Source of the DNA: Isoperla grammatica
Taxonomy: Eukaryota; Arthropoda; Insecta; Plecoptera; Perlodidae
DNA: 64,000 nt
Assembly: GCA_945910005.1 (NCBI GenBank)
Contig: CAMDTW010000130.1
Location: 23,501-87,500, forward strand
Reading direction: 5' to 3'
In this document: positions 49,126-61,533 of the stretch, piece after piece
Layout of the letters: each line of letters starts with the position of its first letter
Position numbering within the stretch: the stretch's first letter is position 1
The notes under the pieces: model-generated
The model's input: the letters and a program-made list of their open reading frames with translations, nothing else
Database searches by the model: none
What the model was told of the DNA's origin: nothing
Translations under genes and position numbers: made by a program

Positions 49126-50008
49126 AAGAAAAAAACGAGGAACAATAATCCACTTGTTTGCCACGTGACAGCTGGGGCGTTTGGCCTCCAGGGATGTCCA
49201 AAGTTGAGGTTATTTTACTGCTAAGATCTCAATGTTTGGTCACGTTTCTGGAAATTATGTCTCTTGAAATTTCAAAAATCAATACATATAATTCCTCTAA
49301 CTAACAATAAAATAAACTAACGTCAATAATGAAGGGTTGTCCAACAATTATAGTTATATTGCCATTACTTTAGATATACCGTTCACTATGGTTAATCCGT
49401 AAAGTGGCACCTCCAACTAATGATACTACTTGCTTTCTTAAAGAAACACTTATGATTTTACATTGTTTACTTGATTGATAGTTGGTATCTGGGGCGTTTA
49501 CATTGTAGGGGTGTCCATCATCATAAATATAAATATTATTGTATATTTTTTGTTAGTGGGTAATCCCTAAAGATAATAATTTTTGTACTACCAAACTTCA
49601 TAACTATGTACAGACAATCAATATTTATATGTTGGTATTATTATGATCAGGGTTGTCCAAAATCAACAATTTTTTGATACCATTAATGGTGGCCTTCCTC
49701 CAAATACACACACTAATTTTGTTCTGAACGTAACTCAAGTTAAAGCTGAGTAAGATTTATAAATATTGTTATTCCGTAAAATAAATACATTAACATTACT
49801 GTACAAAGTTCATGTGAGTTGATAATAGCAATTATTGTATTCTATTGAACATTTATCCAAAACCAAATGTGATGTAATAGCATGGTATTAGCCGATGTGC
49901 TAGAGAGATCGCGGACTCCCCTTGTCAAGGAAATAAAGCAATTTATAATGTGAACCTGTTGTCTTGGAAATCTTCAAATTAATCCAAACAGCTAGGCCTC
50001 AACAACCA

Positions 50009-50567
50009 TTAAAGTCGATCGATGAAGTGAACTACCCATTCAATACAACAACTAAACTATTCAAATTAAATGGACATGAAAAAATACTTTTTTTTATTCT
50101 AAATTATGAATTTCAAGAATTATTACATGTAAGTAGCATACTGAACTTCTTGAAATTATATATTTTTTTGTATTAATAAAGTATATTTATAGTTTCTAAT
50201 TTGCGTAGATTTGACGTAAAATTGACACACCAACGCGAATATTTCGAAAACGGATCGCGTTCGATCATCTTTTTCAAACGTATTCATGTTAGTCATGAAG
50301 TTATCTACATTTAGGACGAAAATTTGTTACAATATATTACTTTTTGAAGGTGCTACGCAAAGTTATACGATTGAAAGTGTAGGTTTTTGTTCAGTTACAA
50401 TGTATAACATAGGGAATTCCAACGCATTTCAACACTCAATAAATAAAAAACTAATAGCGGTAGGTGCATATTTTTTTCTACAATATTCACAAGCTTAATC
50501 TCAACTTGCAGTACATACAATTTGAATGATTAATATTACATGTGCAGTTATCATCGATCGACTTTAA
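50009..50567. repeat. Inverted repeat pair, 17 bp, 559 bp overall
   Basis: TTAAAGTCGATCGATGA at 50,009-50,025 is matched inverted at 50,551-50,567 without mismatch. The interior is AT-rich with no gene. It could be a MITE. A target duplication is not clear. Confidence 0.55.
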
Positions 50568-50723
50568 AATGCCAAATTGACCCTGCCAATACAAGCCTTG
50601 ATTCGATTAAAATGCTGTAAGAATGAGAAGAGATCAAGGATGAATGTCAAAACTTCATCGAGTTTGGAAATAATTTCTTTCAAATTCTAACAATATACAA
50701 ATAGTAAAATTAATCTTATCGCA

Positions 50724-51490
50724 GTGGAGGTGAGCTATTTGCAGACCAACTATTGCATATACGATTGTTTTGTGGTATGTGAAGACACGTGCACTGTTAT
50801 GACTAGTGTAGATGGCCGCACCATGGCATTATACAAACCCCGTGGACGATCTACAGTAATCAGAAGAAGAGGTCAATACAAAAAACCTGCTGCATTATCA
50901 GTATGCTTTAACATTTCTGAACAACCACGTGTTCTCATCATCAGAAGTCTGGACACAGGTGTGAATTTTTACTTTGGGTGAAGTATGTCCACAGTCAATA
51001 ATTTTATTTTATGTAGGTTCTGGGAACAAGGGAAGACTAGTTGACGTAAATGAAGTGGGAAATATAATTTGGGTGGAAATGTCTAATGTTCTTCCTGCTT
51101 TCCATGCATTCACTAGGTGTGATAGTCCAAGCGCATTAATTGTTCTCCGAGGGAAACTGGCTCCACTGAAGGTTCTTGAACACTACATAATATCTGGGTG
51201 TGTTTACGTCTTTGGGAACATCGATGAGGAACTATGAAACACTAGAGAAATATGTGTGTTTGATGTATGAGCATCATTAGACAAACCATTTAACGTCAAT
51301 AACTTCGATATACCATCTTAAAAAAGTGCACTTCATCTGTAAATTGCGCCAAACTACAACGGTTCAGACTTCAGCCTTTCACCTCCTTGTAGATCGTCTT
51401 TAGGACAGCCCATTAAACGAGCTAATTAGTCACTTGTTTATAATCGGGCAATGGAAGCTAAACCAGAAATCCCTGGACCAAATTCTAATG
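50724..51490 (+). pseudogene. Broken copy of the HAFTGCD-motif repetitive gene family
   Basis: In one frame the sequence reads to LIIRSLDTGVNFYFG, then shifts near 50,974 into EVCPQSIILFYVGSGNKGRL and NVLPAFHAFTRCDSPSA. Near 51,200 it shifts again (LGTSMRNYETLEKYVCLMY), and around 51,380-51,480 a further frame has SPPCRSSL and KPEIPGPNSN. This order (a VGSGNK-like strand, LP-FHAFTGCD, a YVC-MY helix, LPPC, then P-IP-P) is what I recall from abundant unnamed proteins in cnidarian, mollusc and fish genomes. Their function is not established to my knowledge. At least three frameshifts or stops make this copy dead. A 58-bp intron at 50,959-51,016 could join two parts in frame, but it would remove coding text typical of the family, so a frameshift is likelier. 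Confidence 0.6.
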
Positions 51491-51499
51491 TCTTGAGTA

Positions 51500-53032
51500 T
51501 ACGAGAACTGAGGGTGACATTATGCCACAAGTATTTGTAGGTCTGTTGAGTGAGAACACCAATAATGGTGATGCTGGCGATGATGATGCCGAAGAAGAAG
51601 TAGATGGGCTCAGTAAAGTTGGCGATTACCAAGAAATGGAATTGTACTTTGTACTGCAAATCAGTTTACTGAGTGGGTAGACTCTAAATGTGAATTTATT
51701 TTCATTTTTTTATTTAATGAAACAATGAGCAATAACATATAAATTACACAAAACTGAACACACTACATTTCTCTCTTAACAACAAACTTTCCGTATACAA
51801 CAAACACCCGGGGTTACTTAAACCGTTTCCCTTGATTTTCAATCGGAATTCCTTATTAATTAATTTTGGCTGCTTTATGCTTTTGGTTAGACAATATGAT
51901 ATCGAATTAACTGCGAGTTTTAAGAGTACCTACAACTACAACAACAGTGTGTAAGTGTGCAAACCAATTCCATGATTATTCGTCTATTTACAAATATCTC
52001 AGAAATTCTCCACTCTTAGAAAAACTACAAAACTTCGTCAATTTTAAAAGATCGTCGCTTAAAACGTAGAAAGTGGCGGTTTATTTATTGCCATGTAAAT
52101 TGAAGTTAATTTGAATTGAAATTTTGGACAACCCTATCTAAAAAATAAAATAGGTAGTAGTATTTTATTTTGACTCGATGATGACGAAACTCTGACAGCA
52201 TTTTTCCATCGAGTAACATAGGTAATTAGGCAATTATTTGATTAAAACAATAAATTATAGACACCCCTGACTATGTCAATGTTATGGATTAAATATATGG
52301 TTATTAATAAAGAGGTTTAATGATTTTGGGACCATCCATACATATATTTCGTTTTCTTACATTGTTTTCGTATTAATCCTAATAAGATATCCAGCTTTTT
52401 GGGCATTCCTTTAAAAAGAAAAATCTTTATCATCTGTTTTTGATACGTTGTATGAAATGAATGTACTGGACTTCTATATGGATCTTTTTTTTAATCAGGA
52501 TGTGCCAAAAATTGCATGTAACAGTTGTTACAGTGGTCAAAATGTTTATATTTTGATTTGGACACCCCTTTAGAAATTATCTTTGTTTTTTTGTACTAAA
52601 AATAAGAAAATACTACTAAACATCAGTTTATAAAAGAATAATTACAAATTTAAAAATACTTTGTGAAAAGTGACAAATTCAAGTTGTGATATTTTAAGAA
52701 GCCAAATGTTTTAGTATGAACAGTAGTTCGCGCTCTCCGGTCACAAGCCTGATGAGCCGGGACTGCTCTAGCTAATCTTATGAGGTCTAGTCAACACCAC
52801 CTGCAGCTATGAATCCCATACTTTACACGTCGCTAAATGCAGCCTCCCCGGTCACAGAGAAAGTGGTGACCGAAGCCGAGTTTGGGTCGAAATCGAACGT
52901 GTTTCCATCTATCCTCTTTCGCGCCAGAGACCATATTCTCTGTGCAAGTTTCAAGGGTAGTAGTACAGCACAATACATCACTAAACAACCTGTTGCAAAT
53001 ATACTTTTATAAAAGCTCCGCCTATTAGTGTG
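51500..53032. other. Intergenic AT-rich sequence
   Basis: Apart from the GTCC-type motifs already listed, I see no gene, RNA or terminal repeat. Open frames are shorter than 75 codons and show no family resemblance. Confidence 0.6.
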
Positions 53033-53037
53033 AAAGC

Positions 53038-53294
53038 TGTGACATGTACATAGTTACAAGGCGGTGCATGTGACGTATGTAGGCGTGGCCTACATTGTGG
53101 TAGTGAGAACAGCGGTCTGTCACGGGCTGTCTGTTGAGCCTCGCCAGCCAGAGAAGGAGCATCGGATGGGTATACGTAAGTCTGTCGATGCCTTATAGTG
53201 TTACTTTATATCATGTATAACATGGGTTCTCTATGGTACAATAAATATGGATAAAAGTTACTCCGTCTATTCTACTTGCATAGAAACCTTCACA
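53038..53294 (+). repeat. 5' LTR of the Mag-like element
   Basis: A 257-bp LTR containing AATAAA near its 3' end (in GGTACAATAAATATGG). It is nearly identical to the 3' LTR; that copy has a 7-bp insertion (GGGCCTA) next to GGGTATA besides the MITE. Confidence 0.93.
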
Positions 53295-53310
53295 TGGTGG
53301 CAGCGCGGTA
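53295..53310 (+). other. Primer-binding site of the Mag-like element
   Basis: TGGTGGCAGCGCGGTA starts directly after the 5' LTR. A TGG start adjoining the LTR is the standard PBS position. The tRNA is not assigned. Confidence 0.75.
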
Positions 53311-53398
53311 ACGAATTACCCAGGCTAATAATTCCGGAGAAATGTTTGTCTAGGCCTAGCCAGCAAGTAGGTCAAGGTCAGGGAACCGCCCCCCGACA

Positions 53399-56300
53399 AT
53401 GTCGGATACCGATGAAGTCACGTTGCATTCGCAAACTATAGTGCAATATGCACTAAAACCTCCACAAGAATTTGATTTTAATAATCCGTCGGACTGGCCG
53501 AAATGGTCTAGAAGATTCGAGCGATTTAAAAATACTTCAGGCCTAGGTCTTAAAAGTGATAGAGATCAGATAGACACGTTAATATACGTAATGGGCGATA
53601 AAGCTGAAGACGTACTGAAGTCATTCAAACTTAGTGGAGGGGACGCAGCAACATATAACGTGGTGATAAAGAAATTTCACGATCACTTCGTTGATAGGCG
53701 GAACGTAATATATGAACGTGCAAAATTCAATAAAAGAATTCAATTAGATGGAGAATCAGCAGAAACATTTATTACGACCCTATACTGTTTAGTAGAACAC
53801 TGTGAATATGGTGCAGTAGAAGAGGAAATGTTACGCGATCGACTCGTGATAGGGATCAAGGATGATAAACTATCAGAACAGTTACAAATGGATCGCGACC
53901 TCACTCTTTCGAAAGCTATTAATAGGATTCGGCATAGTGAAACAATTAAAGCCCAACAAAGAGAACTCCGCCCAGAGCGCGATAGACAGGCAAATTTGGA
54001 TGCAATAGGCACAAACCACCAAGGTAGGCCTAAGAAGACTTGGTCTAGGAACAAACCACAAAGTGGAAATAAATCCAGTGATAGGGGTTCTAATAAGAAT
54101 GACAATAGTCAATATTCCTCGAAAGGAAACAAAGATAAATGCACAAGGTGTGGATTTTCTCCTAAACATTCAGTCTCAAAATGTCCAGCTAAGGATGCTA
54201 CATGCCATAAGTGTAATAGGAAGGGCCACTATATATCCCAGTGTTACTCTAAAAACATAAGAGCTATAGATGCTGAGGAGGAAGAAGGGGCCGAAGCCTT
54301 CCTAGGATCAATTACCGATCGAGGAACAAGATCAAATCCATGGCAAGTAGAAGTATTGGTGAATGGGGTTCCAATTAAATTTAAACTCGATACGGGTGCA
54401 GACGTCAGTGTGATACCGGAAAGGTACTTAGTACACATGAAGGGAACGAAACTTTTACCGCCATCCAAAAGACTGACGGGGCCTGGCAGAACGGCCTTGG
54501 AGGTTAAGGGTCAAGTGTTAGCTAAGATAGAATACAAAGCCTATAAAACAGAACGGAATATATTTGTGGTAAAGGGACTGGTAGATCCATTGTTAGGAAG
54601 ACCAGAAATAGAAGAGTTACATTTGTTATCCCGGATAAACGCAATACAGTCAGTCAATCTTAAAGGAACTGTAGGGAAAGAAATAAATGAAGAATTCCCT
54701 GAGCTCTTTAAAGGTTTAGGCTTAATACAAGGGGAATATGAGATCAAACTTCAACCCGGTGCACAACCATATGCGATAACTACACCAAGAAGAGTAGCTT
54801 TACCATTACTACCCAGAGTAAAGAAGGAGTTAGAAAGGATGGAGAGTCTGGGAGTTATCGTCAAGGTTGAAGAACCAACAGAGTGGTGTGCCGGGATGGT
54901 CGTGGTTCCGAAGGCGCGTAACCAAGTTCGAGTATGCGTAGACCTAACGGAGTTGAATAAACACGTACTAAGAGAAAGGTTGCAAATGCCATCGGTAGAT
55001 GAAACGTTAGCCAAATTGACAGGTGCTAAATACTTTACGAAACTTGACGCAAACACGGGTTTTTGGCAGATTCGACTATCGGAGGAATCGGCCCGATTAA
55101 CAACTTTCCTTTCACCCTTTGGTCGTTTTATGTTCCAAAGAGTACCATTTGGGATTACTTCAGCACCAGAGGTATTTGTGAGAAGAATGATGCAAATCTT
55201 GGAAGGACTAGAAGGAGTTATTTGTTTGATGGATGATATAATCGTGTTCGGAGCTACCGAACATGAACATGACCAACGTTTGAAAACCGTTCTTAAAAGA
55301 ATAGCACAAACAGGACTTACCTTAAATGAATCCAAATGCATGTTCAAAACTAAAACCGTGAAATTCTTAGGTCATGTCCTGAATGAGGATGGTATACATA
55401 TCGATCCGGACAAAACAGAAGCTATAAAGAGGATGAAACCGCCAACAAACGTAACGGAAGTGAAAAGACTGTTGGGAATGACCAACTATGTTTTGAAATT
55501 TATACCAAACTTATCCGAAGTGACAAAGCCAATTCGAGATTTATTGCGCCAAGACAACACGTTCATATGGGATAAACTACAGGAATCAGCGTTTACGGAA
55601 ATAAAAAATCGTTTAACGTCAGCACCAACCCTAGGCTACTATGATCCCAACAAGAACCATCGAGTAACATCGGACGCATCTTCTTTCGGACTGGGAGCTT
55701 TAATAGAGCAAGAAGAAGACGATAAATCGTGGAAACCCATTGCATATGCCTCCCGATCTCTCACAGAAACAGAAGCCCGATGGGCGCAAATCGAGAAAGA
55801 GGGCTTAGGAATCGAGTGGGCATGTTCTAAGTTCGAACACTACTTATTAGGGAAAACATTTCATATATGTACAGACCATAAACCATTGTTATCTCTTTTG
55901 TGTAATAAACCACTGGATGCACTGACTCCAAGAATCCAACGAATGAGAATGCGGTTGATGCGGTTTTCATACACCATGTAACACGTTCCAGGCAAATACT
56001 TATATGCAGCAGACGCGCTATCGAGGACACCGATCCAGGAAGCATCGGCGGACCAGGAGACATTAGCAGAAGAAGCAGAAATTGCAGCGATGGAGCTGTG
56101 TAACGAACTGCCCCTAACCGACCCCAAACTACAGGAGATACGACAGGGACAAGATGAAGATGCAACAACACAAAAGCTAAAACGGTATGTGCTAAAGGGC
56201 TGGCCAGAAAAATATAGTGTGGACTATGATTGTTTACCATTCTATTCTGAGCAAAACTCGCTTGTGGTCATATCGGGTCTTCTTGTGCACGATCGTCAAC

Positions 56301-57469
56301 TCTACATTCCTGTAGCCATGAGGAAATGGATTTTAAGTAAAATACATGAGGGACATTTGGGTATAAATAAGTGCAGGGAAAGAGCACGAAGATCAGTTTG
56401 GTGGCCAAATATAAATAACGATATCACTACTTTAGTCACGAATTGCAATGCATGTATCGAGCTACGCCATAATCATCCAGAACCTATGATCGCATCTAAG
56501 TTACCAGATCGCGCATGGCAAGAAGTAGGAATGGATCTGTTTGAAATAAGAGGAATAAATTATTTAGTTGTAGTGGACTACTATTCGAGATTTCCGGAGG
56601 TGATCCACCTAACAACAACTAAAACAGATTTCGTGATTGACAAAATACGGTCCATTTTTGCAAGGTTTGGAGTGCCTGAGAAGGTCGTTTCCGACAACGG
56701 CCCCCAATTCAAATCTATGGCCTTTAAACAGTTTTCGCAAGATTATGGGTTTGAACACCGTACCAGTAGTCCACGTTATCCCAAAAGTAATGGACTAGCG
56801 GAAAGAACCGTGCAAACGATGAAAAGAATTTTGAAGAAATCCTCAGATCCGTACTTAGGATTATTGGCTTATCGAGCCTCACCTTTAGATTCAGGACACA
56901 GCCCTGCTGAGTTATTAATGGGAAGACAAATAAGAACAACACTTCCTACTATTCCTCAAAGTTTCAATACAGAAAAAGTGAATAAATCATTTCGTGACCA
57001 AGATAATCTTAATAAAGAAAAACAAAAGATGTATTACGACCAACAACATCGGGTTGTAGGCAATCTGCCAAGATTGTATGAAGGTGACAAAGTGTTCGTT
57101 ACCGATTTAAAAAGATACGGAAGAGTCTCAGGAGTCCAAGGTCCAAGATCGTTTCAAGTGTCTACGAACCAGGGAACTATACGAAGGAATCGATACCACC
57201 TGATTCCAGTACAACAAATCCCTACACCTACTACTACCTCTCCTGAGCTTGTTCTAGACTCACAAGAACCGGAGTGGGGACAACTGCGACGTCATGGTGT
57301 TACTAGTCCAAGCAGTCCAGGCGGACAGTCCGTACCGGACAACCCAGGTACGAAGCCAAGGCACCACCCAAGCGGTAGCAGCCCTCGTCCAACGGCTGAT
57401 CCCAAGACTCAAACACTAACCACCCGAAGCGGACGGATGGTTCGAGCTCCCGAAAAACTAAATTTGTAA
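53399..57469 (+). pseudogene. gag-pol: Mag-like gag-pol polyprotein with one in-frame stop
   Basis: A single frame of 1,357 codons starts with ATG at 53,399 (MSDTDEVTLH) and is open except for TAA at 55,979-55,981. Gag ends in two zinc clusters, CTRCGFSPKHSVSKC (from residue 248) and CHKCNRKGHYISQC (from 269). The protease active site is LDTGAD (Asp331). RT has LDANTGFWQI and a catalytic LMDD (610-613; YMDD or FMDD is commoner). RNase H has SDAS (Asp759). The stop falls just before HVPGK at the end of RNase H. Integrase follows in the same frame: zinc region ending CNACIE, then GMDLFEI, VVSDNGPQF and SNGLAERTVQ for the D,D,E core. The C-terminal tail is Pro/Ser/Thr-rich. As it stands the copy would yield Gag-PR-RT without integrase. 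Confidence 0.92.
55979..55981 (+). other. Nonsense codon TAA splitting gag-pol
   Basis: The reading frame on both sides is the same and the protein text continues typically after the stop (HVPGK, then ADALSR). This is therefore a point change, not a frameshift or gene boundary. Suppression by readthrough is possible but no signal for it was seen. Confidence 0.9.
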
Positions 57470-57605
57470 TTTACAAGAATAATAATAATTTGTTACTGTA
57501 TTTACATCAAGCAATAATGTTATGGTAATACAGTTATGTTAATACAGTTATGTTATGTTAATACAGTTATGTTATGTTATTACATATTATTATAATACTT
57601 TAATA

Positions 57606-58472
57606 TAGTCTGGACGCCGTAGGAAAGAAGGTTGTGTCGTCACGGATGATGCAATAGCAAGTGACCTCACACCTTGTAATACTAACTTAAATGTAGACTA
57701 CTACTCATTGCCTTACCAGAAGTAAACATGTATTGTTATTTCATAGGTTGGTGGACATGGGCGCTGGTTTAAATGCTATTCCTCTCCCTCTTGGTATGTG
57801 TATGCGGTTAAATTATGCAGGAATAAATTTCAGTTTCTTATTATCTAATTTATTATATTCACTTATAAAATAACAACTACTTAATTATGTTTGGGAAAAT
57901 TTAAAGTAGTTCCGTCCCATCATGCTAGGCATGAAGGTATGAAGAAGGAACAGCTACGGACGACCTACCTTTGTCATTTGCTTGGTCTGTCTGCATATTG
58001 TCGTACCCTAAAGGCACAGGGAACGCATATGACCACTCTGAAAGATCCCGAGTAATGTTTTCAGTGTCAATGTTTCTTGATATCGGTAATAAATTTTCAT
58101 AAATAATATTACAGGGTAAATCAGCCGAACACGGGCGTCACAGTTGTAGAAAAAACGCCGCCATGTTCCCCCCGCGTGAACTCAACTCCTGTCAAACACG
58201 AAACGGCAATAAAAACAACAGACCATCAAATGACAAAGAAATACATCAAGTATCCTAGCAACACACAGAAGTCAAAGCTTTCTTGATGGAGTATTTTTAA
58301 GTCACGGCCTACCAAAGCTAGTATTTTCTAACACCGCCTTGCCAATCAGTGTATTTTCTCTCTGACAGGTATAGTGCGCGGATGAGCACTGCGTAAACGT
58401 CCACATATCACTACGCCGGCCAGAGTAATTAGTTATGACGACACAACCTTCTTTCCTACGGCGTCCAGACTA
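57606..58472. mobile_element. 867-bp MITE with perfect 37-bp terminal inverted repeats
   Basis: The left end (57,606-57,642) starts TAGTCTGGACGCCGTAGG and the right end (58,436-58,472) is its exact reverse complement. TA flanks both sides (57,604-57,605 and 58,473-58,474). It has no transposase frame. It is inserted between the integrase stop and the polypurine tract of the Mag-like element. Perfect arms suggest recent movement, mobilised by an unseen transposase. Confidence 0.9.
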
Positions 58473-58493
58473 TATTACATTATATTCATTCCA

Positions 58494-58507
58494 TAAAGAA
58501 GGAGAGA
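58494..58507 (+). other. Polypurine tract of the Mag-like element
   Basis: The purine-rich AAAGAAGGAGAGA runs up to the 3' LTR start at 58,508, as expected for plus-strand priming. Confidence 0.75.
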
Positions 58508-59586
58508 TGTGACATGTACATAGTTACAAGGCGGTGCATGTGACGTATGTAGGCGTGGCCTACATTGTGGTAGTGAGAACAGCGGTCTGTCACGGGCTGT
58601 CTGTTGAGCCTCGCCAGCCAGAGAAGGAGCATCGGATGGGTATAGGGCCTACGTAAGTCTGTCGATGCCTTATAGTGTTACTTTATTAAGTCGTGTTACA
58701 CCAAGAAGTAAGATGCTGGCGTCATAGTTGATTTGGCCTATTAGCAAATTAGTAAACGCCAGTCTCCGCCAGGCGGAGATCAAGTAGACCACGTAGGGAA
58801 TATTATAATATCTTTGAAGTAGACCTTGCATTACGCGATTTTACAATAACAAGCGGTGGTATCATCAAATGGACTTGGTAGGCCTAGTAGGCTTGTCATA
58901 GCCTAGGGCCAGGGGTGGCGATTTACGATTGCCAGCAATTTGCAATAGGCACGCCTATCCACACCAAAAGGTGTAAAAAACAAAGAGCAGGTTTGTCTTT
59001 ACATTTGTTACCGTCAATATGCAATATAACCTACTTACCCTTTTATTCTCCGATTTTCAAAGATATTTTCTTATCGTCAACCCAACACATTGAGCCGCCA
59101 TTTAACGTTTTCACACCGACTTGCCGGCTTGTTCGTTCTTCCTTCACCACGCCATTGGACCACGCCTCTTGGGAGGTATGTTTTGGGACTTCTTACTTTG
59201 TGCGTTTAGTTTAAAGATTGTAATAATCAAGTTTTTGATAAAGTCACACGTACAATAAAAAAAAAGAAATTAACGAACTTCGAACGTTAATTATAAACCT
59301 TCCAAGTTACGAAAAAACTAAATTTCCTGTACAAAACTATGACGTAACTCATGACGTGTTTGTCGTTTGCTGCAACCAACTTAACGGTACCGAATTGTAC
59401 TAAATAATCGGGAAGAAACGTTAGTGATTCGTGCTTCTTAAGTTGTAAACGAATTCTGTGTCGTCACAACAGCATCTTACTTCTTGGTGTAACACGACTT
59501 TATCATGTATAACATGGGTTCTCTATGGTACAATAAATATGGATAAAAGTTACTCCGTCTATTCTACTTGCATAGAAACCTTCACA
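58508..59586 (+). repeat. 3' LTR of the Mag-like element, interrupted by a MITE
   Basis: Sequence matching the 5' LTR occupies 58,508-58,688 and 59,500-59,586. The intervening part is a separate transposon. Without it this LTR is about 265 bp. Confidence 0.93.
58689..59499. mobile_element. 811-bp MITE with 30-bp terminal inverted repeats, inside the 3' LTR
   Basis: The left end AGTCGTGTTACACCAAGAAG (58,689) is mirrored at the right end (to 59,499), with about 30 bp identical. TTA flanks both sides (58,686-58,688 and 59,500-59,502), which would fit a 3-bp target duplication as in PIF/Harbinger elements. A TA duplication with one or two bases of LTR variation is the alternative. The interior has no transposase. 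A 99-codon open frame starting at 58,915 has no recognisable product. Confidence 0.88.
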
Positions 59587-59737
59587 AAAGCCTTCCTATT
59601 GGAGAATAGTCCCAAACTCGCATTCTGATTTGTGGTCACTTTCAGTCCACGTGGAGTGGACATCTCTCCGTCACATACCTGTCTCAATAGTACGTGCCAT
59701 AGTCACACAAAGGACGAAGATTAGGAAGTAAACAAAG

Positions 59738-61533
59738 TAAAGTGTATTCCAACGAATGAATTCACTGCCGTTTTTGCACGCAACTGCTATGCGCGCCAAG
59801 GGTCTTCCCCCACCACCCGGCCGCGCGCTCAGATCAGTAATCTTTGCTCAGAGTGAGGGACTGCTCGTAAATTATACCTGTCCTGTCCTGTTGTAAATGT
59901 CCTCTATTCATACTGTAGTCACACATACAAAATCCACAGATTCATTATTTCGTAAGTTTTAACACGTTATTTGGATTCTTGAATAAAAACCAATTCGTTT
60001 CCATGTTTGAATCGTCCTAATAGGCCAACAGCTTCATAAAGAAGAAACAGTCACTACTTTACCGTATACTCTCAGTCACTATACAAATGCATTACTTAGG
60101 AGTTATTATAAATTATTGTAAATTATAAATACAATTTATTTTTATTTTATTTATTTTGTTTTATTATTAAAAACATGAAATTCTGCGACATGTGTAAAGT
60201 TTTAACTCATTTTTTTATTGACTGACAGTTTCCGTCATGGTGTTTGTTATATGTTTTTATCACTCAATTGTTCATTTGTTTATATTTATCTTCAGTGCTT
60301 AATTAAACCATGTTTGTATTATTCGTCATTTGTGGGTTCTGTACCTGTTGAGAGTTGATGTTATGCAATAAACAAATAGGCCTAAATAAATAACTAAACT
60401 TGGTATACATAACGATTCACAGATCATGCACGAAGGCATTCGCACACTAAAATAGAAACTTGTTTTCACTTTATGAGCCATATAGTGTGAATACAAGTGT
60501 TCATAGTCGACCCCTTCCCCATTGGAAATCTGTATAAACTGTTGCTAATTATTTTATACGTGATATTTTCCATACAAAAAAACCCTAGCAAATAGTGTTG
60601 AGTTCTAATGCAATTAATTATCGACTCTGAATTCGTACGGACCTCAGTCTTATGCAATCTGCTGATACACACCCACGCACGAGTAGATTATTATAATTTA
60701 GTTGTACAATAAACATTAAATCCGTCGTCTCACGTCGAAGACAAGAAACCGTCGACTAATCTTTCAAACTAATACTAACTAATCTAACAAAAGAGTATTG
60801 AAGATGTTGTTTCCCTGCCAGATGTCATTTTTCGATGTCGCCAAGTCACTTACAGGTGTATCGCGGGACATTCAACTTTCTTTCAAAATATACTAAGGGG
60901 TAGGACGATTGACAAAAGAATGCGTTGATGAGTAACGGTGATGTGACAATTGTGTAAGGAAGGGTTGGTCAGTTAGAGGTGACTGACCCGCTTATTCCGC
61001 ACGTGCGATTTGGGATTTGCCGATGGTTCGCCGTTTTCGACTTTGAAAGAATGATCATCATAATTTACGTATAATAACTTGGATCATCTTCCATCTATAG
61101 GCCTATTATGCCCATTATGCCTATTATTATGCCTATTATGCCACTTTCCACATCCAATGAACGTATATGTTGTGATAAATCGGTTACGTCATCTGAAGAA
61201 GTTATTCATACCGTATTGAAGTGTCAGTATTATCTTCTTGTGATGTAGTCGGTCTATTGGGACGTTTCAAACATAAAAACGTGTTGATTTTTATTCAAGA
61301 ATCCAAATAATTGGTTAAAAGTTAAGAAATTTTGAATCTGTAGATTTTGTATGTGTTACTGAAGCGATTAACTGTATCAATAGAGACTGAATAGAGGGCA
61401 TCTTGACAGGAATAATTTACGGTCAGTCCCTCGAACTCGCCGCGCGGCCGAGTAGTGGGAGAAGACCCTTGGCGGGGTCGGAGGGGAAATGCGGCTACGT
61501 CAGTGAATTCATTCGTTGGAATACACTTTAGTT
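59738..61533. repeat. Long imperfect inverted repeat, arms about 300 bp
   Basis: The left arm (59,738-60,035) and right arm (61,235-61,533) match inverted over their length, with blocks such as GTATTCCAACGAATGAATTC, CCAAGGGTCTTC, CGGCCGCGCG, TTTGGATTCTTGAATAAAAA and ACACATACAAAATC. I judge similarity at 75-80% by eye. The 1.2-kb centre includes the plus-strand copy of the dispersed repeat (60,795-61,040) and otherwise nothing recognisable. It may be an old foldback transposon or an inverted duplication. Confidence 0.75.
60795..61040 (+). repeat. Dispersed repeat, plus-strand copy
   Basis: It resembles the reverse complement of 28,010-28,275: CCAGATGTCATTTTTCGATG, GCCAAGTC, TTACAGGTGTAT, TTGTGTAAGGAAGG and CTTATTCCGCACG occur in the same order in both. 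It sits in the loop of the long inverted repeat. Confidence 0.6.

Larger units (their letters stand above)
49185..52575. other. Gene-poor region with a recurring GGG(T/A)TGTCCA motif
   Basis: The motif reads GGGATGTCCA (49,191), GGGTTGTCCA (49,334), GGGGTGTCCA (49,508) and GGGTTGTCCA (49,650), 140-175 bp apart on the plus strand. It appears mostly inverted at the other side (TGGACAACCC 52,125; GACACCCCTG 52,260; TTGGACACCCCTT 52,558). The dispersed, roughly mirrored layout around a decayed gene resembles subterminal repeats of a DNA transposon, but I found no clean termini. Otherwise AT-rich and without genes. Confidence 0.45.
53038..59586 (+). mobile_element. Mag-like Ty3/gypsy retrotransposon with two nested MITEs
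   Basis: LTRs at 53,038-53,294 and 58,508-59,586 (the latter interrupted) are bounded by the 5-bp target duplication AAAGC (53,033-53,037 and 59,587-59,591). LTR ends are TGTGACATG and CTTCACA. The interior has a PBS, a single gag-pol frame (one stop) and a polypurine tract. Without the two MITEs the element is about 4.9 kb, the compact size of Mag/SURL-type elements. Clade placement rests on the single gag-pol frame, the double zinc knuckle and the RT text around LDANTGFWQI and MDDIIVFG. Confidence 0.93.

Noticed and set aside
50959..51016. 58-bp intron joining the two halves of the HAFTGCD-family gene
   Set aside because: Splice signals exist and the join is in frame, but the removed bases encode text expected for the family in the neighbouring frame. 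A frameshift in a pseudogene explains it better.
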